From: Chromera velia | Lineage: Eukaryota; Sar; Chromeraceae | NCBI GenBank assembly: GCA_018398765.1 | Contig: JAHBMJ010001634.1 | Span: 1 to 24,081 of the forward strand | Length of the DNA: 24,081 nt | Direction: 5' to 3' | Shown here: piece by piece, positions 18,154 to 24,081 of the stretch | Numbering within the stretch: the stretch's first letter is position 1 | How the letters are laid out: every line of letters starts with the position of its first letter | Made by a program: the position numbers and the translations under genes | Notes under the pieces: model-generated | The model's database searches: none | The model's input: the letters and a program-made list of their open reading frames with translations, nothing else | What the model was told of the DNA's origin: nothing

Positions 18154-18992
18154 ACCAATGATTCAGTCAATGGAATGACGAAAAGAGTGAGCATCACCAA
18201 AGACACGTGTGGGTGAGAGAGAGCAAAGTAGACATGCAGACAGAGAGGGAGGAGCGATTGACAGCGTGGGGGCATCCGATGTCCCCCCCTCTCTCTCTCG
18301 CCCGAACGTTCGGGGGCATTCAAACAAATCAATCAAGGCATGGATGGAGCAATGCAGGACCGCATATTCGGAGGCGGACAAAAAGAAATAAGAAAAGCGC
18401 GTCCCTCAAAAAAAAAGAAAGAAAGAAAGAGGGCAGGACAGTCCAAGCAAATCACCAAAGCCCCCACCCACCCCGGAGTCCCCTGGAAGGAACCAGCTCA
18501 GGTTGCGCCCGGTGGTCGTCTAAGAAATCAAAAAGAAATACGAAAAAAAAAGACAAACAAGAAAAACAATAGGGGGGAAAGAGATGCGCACAAGTCCGAC
18601 GACTAACCGCCGGCCCTGACATAGAGAGAAGAATTGGTGAGGAAGGTGGCTTGGAAACGTTTTCACACGGAGCAACGGAAAACGTTTGCTCCACCCAGCC
18701 GATAATGGCAGAGGAAATGAATGACTGCAGCTTTTGAGGCATGGAAGCACGGAGGGACGCAACCAGAACGCAACCTTTTGATGCGGCTTCTGGCGCCAAA
18801 AGACAACCACCCACACACCCACACGCACGCACAGGCACGTGCATAGAGGAACCCAAGACAGTCTGCCCACTATTAACAACTGTATAGAGCCCACGCCTTC
18901 AGTCCCTTCCCTGTGAAAAGTGATACATCAATCAATCTCTTCTGTTCTGTTGGCATGCATGCATGCACGCAGTCCATCTCCCTCCAATGTAG
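18154..18992. other. No recognised gene; contains a 14-bp palindrome
   Basis: CCCGAACGTTCGGG at 18301-18314 is a perfect palindrome. GAAA repeats lie near 18416-18429. Overlapping frames on both strands (18856-18452 - and 18207-18572 +) have no recognisable domain. A GCATGCATGCATGCA run lies at 18953-18967. Confidence 0.35.
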
Positions 18993-19078
18993 CTAGGCAG
19001 AAGCCACAAACAAAGTGACGACTACCACAGCGACCCATCCCAACATGCGAGCGAGCCTCCGCGCACCACTGGCACTGT
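18993..19078 (-). CDS. Candidate last exon with a C-terminal hydrophobic tail
   Basis: On the minus strand an acceptor-like GTGCCAG precedes 19078, and the frame runs to a TAG at 18995-18993. It encodes a basic patch (SGARRLARM) followed by GWVAVVVVTLFVASA, a hydrophobic stretch ending at the stop codon. This shape fits a tail-anchored membrane protein, but the upstream exons are not identified. A minus-strand frame from 19193 (MRCLCFLR...) covers the same end and is an alternative. Weakly supported. Confidence 0.2.
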
Positions 19079-19530
19079 CTGGCACTCGAGCGTCATGCAT
19101 TAGCATTAAAAAGAGGAAGAGGAAGCGAAGAAGGGACTTTCGAGTTGCCATTCCAGTGCGTGTGCGTATGCGAAGAAAACAAAGGCACCGCACATGAAGT
19201 TTTCAGAAAAAGAAAGGCAGGCAAGAAAAGGATGAACGAACAAAAGGATCAACAGGAAGCTTTCCTTCCTTCCTTCGGCTTCGTTCGACTGTTGTTTGCC
19301 CCGTTCCTTCGAACATTCGATCCCATCCTCTTCCTCTCCCCGAACCGCCGCCTAGCTGCTTTCCTGTCCTGCTGACTGTCTGTCTGTCACGCATGCAACA
19401 ACACACGTGCAATCCACCCAAGGCCGCCCCCCTGCCGTTTTGGACAGACGCGCGTCCGTTCGTTCTGCAACGCTCATCATCTTGACAGACAGACAAACAG
19501 CCGACGGCAGGGAAAAGCAAATGAACTAAC

Positions 19531-19651
19531 TGGAGGGAGTTCGTTCAGAAAGAAGAATTTTAACAGCCGTCTCGCAAGTGCGCCCTGCCTGCATGCCTGG
19601 GCAATCTCTCTGGCCCACCAAACCACAGAAATCAATTTGAAATGGTAGACC
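19531..19651 (-). CDS. Candidate internal exon, 121 nt
   Basis: On the minus strand a CCTGCAG acceptor lies just before 19651 and a GTTAGT donor just after 19531. In phase, 40 codons are open and look protein-like (WWAREIAQACRQGALARRLLKF in the middle, amphipathic and Ala/Arg/Leu-rich). It has no ATG. The TGCAG acceptor matches the MCCB rule. No family is recognised and no neighbouring exon in the right phase was found. Confidence 0.22.
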
Positions 19652-20144
19652 CTGCAGGCATCCTTCGCAAAGAAGAAAACAGGCTCGAGCTACCTCTTCG
19701 AGATGGCCTGCCTAATTTGTTCACCGCTTTGTCTGCATGGGGCCGGGCATCACACCCCTTTGTCTCTTCACTAAAGGAAACAACAAAAAAGAACAAACAC
19801 ACGAAAACAAAAGAAATATTTTTCGACAACCAAATCAAATCAAATGGAGAAGAAGGCGGAAAAAGCAAACAGAGGGAAATTTCAAGGTCCGGAGAGAGGT
19901 TAAAAGGAGGAAAGTGAAGACAAAAACAAAATTTTGCGGCGATAGAAGACCGGACAAGAGTGAGGAACTTCTCACCTACAGATAAAATCACCAGCCGTGC
20001 CATTGTTCTTTTTTCAGTCTCCAACAACCCCACCATCAAGACGGCTTGCTTATGCGGTGCAGTTCTCGGTCTCTTCTCGGACAGATGTCTTTCTTCTCGC
20101 CTTTTACCAATGTTCCGCTTTTTCGTTTTCTATGGTGTACATAC

Positions 20145-20216
20145 GGTGAACACTTGCATTGTTGGTGCGTCTGCGTGTTCCTTCTCTTCTGTCGAAATCC
20201 ACCACTTTCGAGGGGA
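20145..20216 (-). other. Candidate internal exon, 72 nt
   Basis: On the minus strand a strong acceptor (GCGGTATTGCAG) precedes 20216 and a GTATGT donor follows 20145. All three frames across the 72 bases are open, so the frame cannot be chosen. It could belong with the other minus-strand candidates at 19.0-19.7 kb. Confidence 0.18.
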
Positions 20217-20880
20217 CTGCAATACCGCAAAAGGAAAGAGAATCACAGAACAACAACACTGAATATCCTATCGCCCGCCCACAAGTGCCTTCCTTGCGCA
20301 AGGACTTCCGAAAAGAAAAGAAGAGAAAGGACAAAGAGAAAAAGAAATTAACGGCGGCTGCCTGTACATCATCCATCCACACAACCCAAGACATCGCATC
20401 TCCTTTCAGCGAAGTTCGCGGAGACTAGAAAACAAAAGAGCAAGAATAACTTAAGAGGCAAGCCTGCCTGCAAGCCTTCACCTCACACATGCGCTCTCGT
20501 TCCAACAATCATTGTGTCAGAGACTGACAAGCGTGAAAAAAAAAACACATCAAAGGAGGGTGACCCCATCACACGGAGACACGAAGAATCAAACACAGAA
20601 AGAAACATTGATCTTTCAAAAACGGCATGCAAGAAACGACAGCAGCAACGGTGTAGCATGACTCTAGGATTCATTTTCGTCTGGCCTTTATAAATAAGGA
20701 CGGCAGAAAGAAAGAGGTCAGGGATGGAACGTCTCTTCGGAAGGAAGGAAGGAAGGAATGGAGGTGAACGGCTGGAAAAGCTCTGCCTCGCTTCTCCTAG
20801 CCATCAACTCCTTTCCTTCTTTCCTCGCTTCTTTAACTTTACCCCCCTCGCTTCTGCCCAGGCGTTTATGCATTGCTTTT
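20217..20880. other. No recognised gene
   Basis: Short overlapping frames on both strands without domains. A minus-strand GTCAGT donor-like site (complement at 20523-20528) follows a pyrimidine tract and is more likely intronic. GGAAGGAAGG repeats lie near 20740-20756. Confidence 0.3.
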
Positions 20881-20935
20881 CTCACTCACTCACTCCCTCA
20901 CTCACTCACTCACTCATTCATTCATTCATTCACTT
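20881..20935 (+). repeat. (CTCA)n-(CATT)n array beside a minus-strand donor-like site
   Basis: CTCA units pass into CATT units. In the minus sense the array begins GTAAGTGAATGAATGAATG just after CTCTGC at about 20937. This is the same donor-plus-tetranucleotide layout seen at MCCB exon 2, so an exon may end near 20938 on the minus strand. That exon is not identified. Confidence 0.7.
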
Positions 20936-21720
20936 ACGCAGAGATTCACCCCGCTCGTTTTCATATGTCCACGGTGACCCGTCTTTTCTTCCTTCCTTCC
21001 TTTGTGTCTGTCCGTCCGTCCGTCTGCCTATATATTCATTATTTTCTTTGATCAGCATCCCTCAGCATGATTCCTCCCAACCTGCTTTGCTTATTTTGAC
21101 TAGTCCCCTTTTCCTTCTTTCCCTAGCAGCTACGCTGCCCTTCCTTTCATCGACTTGCTCCAAGCTGTCACCCCTGCTCTGAGCCAGCCGAAAGAAAAGA
21201 AAGGAAAGCCCAACCTCCCTGCTCGTGGATGCACACATGCACACAGAAAGACAGACAGACAGACAAGAAACCCGCACCTCTTCTCTGCTTGCTGCACGGC
21301 TTCTCCTTCCTCCTTCCTGTGACCCAAGCAAGGAAAACGGACCCCTAGCTTTCCCTCCATTCACTCGTTTTCATAGAGCACATACAGCCGTTTCTTTCTT
21401 CTCTTTTCTTTGTTTCCTTTCGCCGTCGTCGATTCAGGACAGATCGGATCGGAAGCATCTCTCTTTTCTAACAGGTCTAAAAAGAGAAAAGATGCACAGT
21501 CGCGGTAAAACAAAGGAAGGAAGGAAGAAGGACAGGTCAGGCAAGAGAGGAGCTTGGGGGACAGCCGGATGCATGGCTAGCAAGGTAGCCAGCAGCGAAT
21601 GAGACAAGACGCAGACAAACAGACAGGCAGTTTTACTGTTTTTTGCTACAGACAGACTGGCTCTATGTCCCTCTCTTGTTCCCCCTCTTCTTCTTGACCG
21701 ACAGACAGGCAAGCAGACAG
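20936..21720. other. No recognised gene
   Basis: Pyrimidine-rich intron-like DNA on the + strand to about 21,180, then mixed sequence. Frames such as 21364-21062 - and 21225-21602 + overlap and lack domains. Short (GACA)n occurs near 21250 and (GTCC)n near 21011. Confidence 0.3.
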
Positions 21721-21722
21721 CA

Positions 21723-21757
<35 letters not shown>

Positions 21758-21840
21758 AAGACAGAAAGAAAGAAAGAAAGAAAGAAAGGCAGGAAGGAAG
21801 AAAGAAAGAAAAGGAAGAAAGGAAGAAAGAAAGAAAGGAA

Positions 21841-21882
<42 letters not shown>

Positions 21883-21920
21883 AAAAGACGAAGAAAGAAA
21901 TGGAAAGAAAGAAACAAACG
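21721..21920 (+). repeat. (GACA)n followed by (GAAA)n/(GGAA)n purine array
   Basis: GACA units (about 21724-21760) pass into GAAA with GGAA interruptions up to about 21920. Long frames through it on either strand are Lys/Arg- or Phe/Leu/Ser-rich artefacts. Confidence 0.92.
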
Positions 21921-23342
21921 TTCCCTACCACAACGACATGCATGACTGCGAGCAGGCATGTCTGTCTGTCACGAGAAGAACCGTCATTCATCTGGACCAT
22001 CATTCACTCTATGTCTGTTTGTCGCCTGTTGTTTATTTGTCGATGATATCCTCTTTCGATTTTTCCCGTCAAAACGCGAGTGAACAAAAAAAATCGATTG
22101 AGGGGAGGGGGGGAGAAAGAGTGCTAATGAATGCCCAACTTTGATGCTTGCCTACCTGCTGGACCTGCTCTACGCTTTCCTCCTATTACACCGGATTACC
22201 TTTTTTCTTTCCTTTTCATTTATTTCCTTTTCTTTCCTTTCTTTCGTGCTTCGAGCGAGCGCTTGTCCAGTCCAGTGGGTTGCCCGCCCGTTTTTGTTTT
22301 TTGAAACGCCCCCATCCAAGCGTTTCAGTTGGCGGTACAAGTTGATTCTTCCTGCGTCTTTCTTTCTTTCTTTCTTTCCCCTCTCCTTTCCTTCAGCTGT
22401 TCTCCTCCGGTGGGTGGTCGAATCGATGGATGGATGCGTCCTGCATGGCCGGTCTCCCCATGCATTCCTTGGCAGACGGGCAGGCAGGCAAACCGGGTGG
22501 ACCGGCCGCTGGTGCGGATGCATCGAAGGAAGCAAACAACAAGGGAAGGGAAGGAACAGAGAGGGAGGGAGAAGTAGCGGGAGGAGGAAAATTCACTCTC
22601 CCTGCATGCCTTCGAATCGCTTTGTCGACTGGCCCGGTCCTCTGGGCCACCCCGACCTCGGACCGCCTCCCTCTTTTCTCTCTTTTTTTTTAATTCCTCT
22701 CGATCTTCGTTTCTCTTTCCACGGCCGAATCTCGGATGCCTTCCAAGGAGGCTGCAAGGCTTGTGCACAGACAGAAGGATGGAAGGTTTCTTTCTTCTTC
22801 CGTACAGTCAGCCCCCCTCATTCTGACGACGTACGTCTACGGCACACGCATCCATCAGTCAATTCATTGTTCTACTGTGTTTTGGTCACGTTCAAAGCAA
22901 CGAGAAGACAAAAGTGAAGGATGGAAGAACGGCAGAATTCCAGCAACCATGCAGTCCGATCAAACAATCAAGAGTAAACTAAAAAACCCGTCAGCAAAGT
23001 CAACTTTTCTCTTCTACAGTCTCTCAGGAGCATTAAAACCGCCACTGCTCTCTTTCGGTTGGAGGCCGACAGAGAAAAGAGAAGAAGGAGAAAGGACAAC
23101 GCAAACGCAAAGTGAAAAGACAGAAGAAACAAACAGATGAAGAACGGCAAATCAGGAAAGCAGATTATTTTTCTTCCAACGAAACAGTCTCACCCCCTTT
23201 CCATTCTACTTGCAAGACCCAAAGTCCGGCCGTTCTTTCTCTTCTGCTTTTCTACCCAAGTCTTTTTATCGTCTTTCGCTTCGAAATCGTAACCTTGTGT
23301 TCGGTCTTGAGTCCGCCGGCCGGCTCAGCATTCTTTTTGCAG
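21921..23342. other. No recognised gene; intron-like
   Basis: A 258-codon + strand frame (22141-22917) crosses TTTC and CTTT arrays (for example 22361-22379) and has no recognisable domain. Its Phe/Leu/Ser-rich parts come from pyrimidine repeats, so I do not call it. Minus-strand frames over the same bases are equally unconvincing. Confidence 0.35.
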
Positions 23343-23441
23343 CAGTCAGTTAAGCAGCCAGGCAACCAACCGCGTCGCTCTCTTCTCGCCGCAGCACAGC
23401 GTTCATTCACTTCCAATTCCGGCCAGCGTTCGTGGACAGAA
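23343..23441 (+). CDS. Candidate internal exon, 33 codons
   Basis: A strong acceptor on the + strand (CATTCTTTTTGCAG) precedes 23343 and a GTGAGA donor follows 23441. The 99 bases are open in phase 0 and encode a Gln/Ser/Arg-rich segment (QPGNQPRRSLLAAAQRSFTS in its middle). The following CCTCCCCCCAG acceptor at about 23568 could lead to the next exon in the same phase. No domain is recognised. Confidence 0.22.
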
Positions 23442-23929
23442 GTGAGAGGAGAGGAGAGAAGACATCAGAGAGGGAAGGCATGTAGATATGTTTGCATATA
23501 TATGGAGGGAGAAGGAGAGGGAGAGAGAGAAAAACACGTCGCCTGTGAGCCCGTTCCTCCCCCCAGACCCCTACGACAGAGGAATTTACCGGCCCTTTCA
23601 GTGGGCGTGCCTATCTCTCTCTCTTTGCCTCTCTCTTTTTTGGTGTCTCCGTTTGTTCATATGTTTGTTGTCTTGACAGTAGCAAACTTGCTTTCCTCCT
23701 TTAGCCCCGCTGGCCGCTGGTTGTATGAAAGCCGCTCGGTCGACTTCGCGCATCTGGCACTTCCTCTTCTTTCTTCACTCTGCCTGTAGAAAAAGGAAGA
23801 GAAGAAGAAGGCAAGGAAAAAGACACAAACAAAGGCAGCAAGAAAGGAAGAAGGGAAAACTGGCAGAGAAAACGAAGAAAGGAAGGACGCAGCCGACAAG
23901 TTCAAAGAGTAATTATTCTGTCGACAAAT
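23442..23929. other. No firm gene; possible continuation of a spliced + strand gene
   Basis: Acceptor-like sites end at about 23568, 23680 and 23705 on the + strand. Short open segments follow each, and one runs to a stop at 23931 through Lys/Arg-rich sequence generated by an AAG/GAA purine tract. No domain supports any of them. Confidence 0.25.
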
Positions 23930-24025
23930 AGGTTCGTTCTTTCTCACTTTCGTCTAGACTGTACGTCTCTCTTCATTAGGTTCGTTCTTTCTCACTTTAG
24001 TCTAGAATGTACTTCTCTCTTCATT
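23930..24025 (+). repeat. 48-bp tandem duplication
   Basis: AGGTTCGTTCTTTCTCACTT starts at 23930 and again at 23978, 48 bases apart. The two units differ at three positions and both end in CTCTCTTCATT. There is no coding context. Confidence 0.92.
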
Positions 24026-24081
24026 AATCCACGAGACAGACAGAAAAATGTGTGTGGGTCCTCCATGGCTTTCTTCCTCCC

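Noticed and set aside
21434-22003. 189-codon minus-strand frame resembling a membrane protein
   Set aside because: It is produced by the GAAA/GACA purine array read as Phe-Leu-Ser and Cys-Leu-Ser-Val repeats.
22141-22917. 258-codon + strand frame with hydrophobic stretches
   Set aside because: The Phe/Leu/Ser segments come from TTTC/CTTT repeats, the middle has no domain, and the minus strand is open over similar lengths.

Overview
The window is eukaryotic nuclear DNA. It carries a 16-exon gene with GT-AG introns, long simple-sequence arrays inside and between genes, a decayed retrotransposon and a short N gap from assembly. Repeat-laden introns, abundant GCATGC words and roughly balanced base composition fit a chromerid alga such as Chromera velia, or another alveolate alga. 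That placement is an inference from style, not proof.

Layout. Bases 1-576 (+) hold the 3' end of a leucine-rich-repeat-like protein gene, followed by its probable 3' UTR. Bases about 1100-4100 are an AT-rich island containing a minus-strand Ty1/copia-type RNase H remnant (about 3300-2661) and a second partial copy of its start (2428-2551). Two imperfect inverted-repeat arms (about 1781-1945 and 3592-3785) flank these pieces. Bases 13243-4237 (-) are a complete gene for the mitochondrial 3-methylcrotonyl-CoA carboxylase beta subunit (MCCB). All 16 exons could be placed, every splice phase agrees, and the product is 587 residues. Introns make up 7243 of the 9007 bases between start and stop codons and hold most of the microsatellites, including a 31-bp-period polypurine minisatellite beside the N gap.

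Upstream of MCCB, about 13.70-14.60 kb is a second AT-rich island with a (TTAG)n array. The remaining 9.5 kb has no gene I can name. It contains a perfect 12-bp stem-loop between two direct repeats (15.92-16.03 kb), a 61-bp tandem repeat (17.98-18.15 kb), several tetranucleotide arrays, a few exon-like segments with good splice signals on either strand, and a 48-bp tandem repeat at the right edge.

Gene relationships. The LRR-like gene and MCCB are convergent, with the retroelement island between their 3' ends. MCCB acts with a biotin-carrying alpha subunit (not in this window) in mitochondrial leucine breakdown. The most interesting signals are in the MCCB splice sites: a GTCAGT donor preference, a (C/T)GCAG acceptor preference, and tetranucleotide arrays that start at the 5' splice site and continue its sequence.
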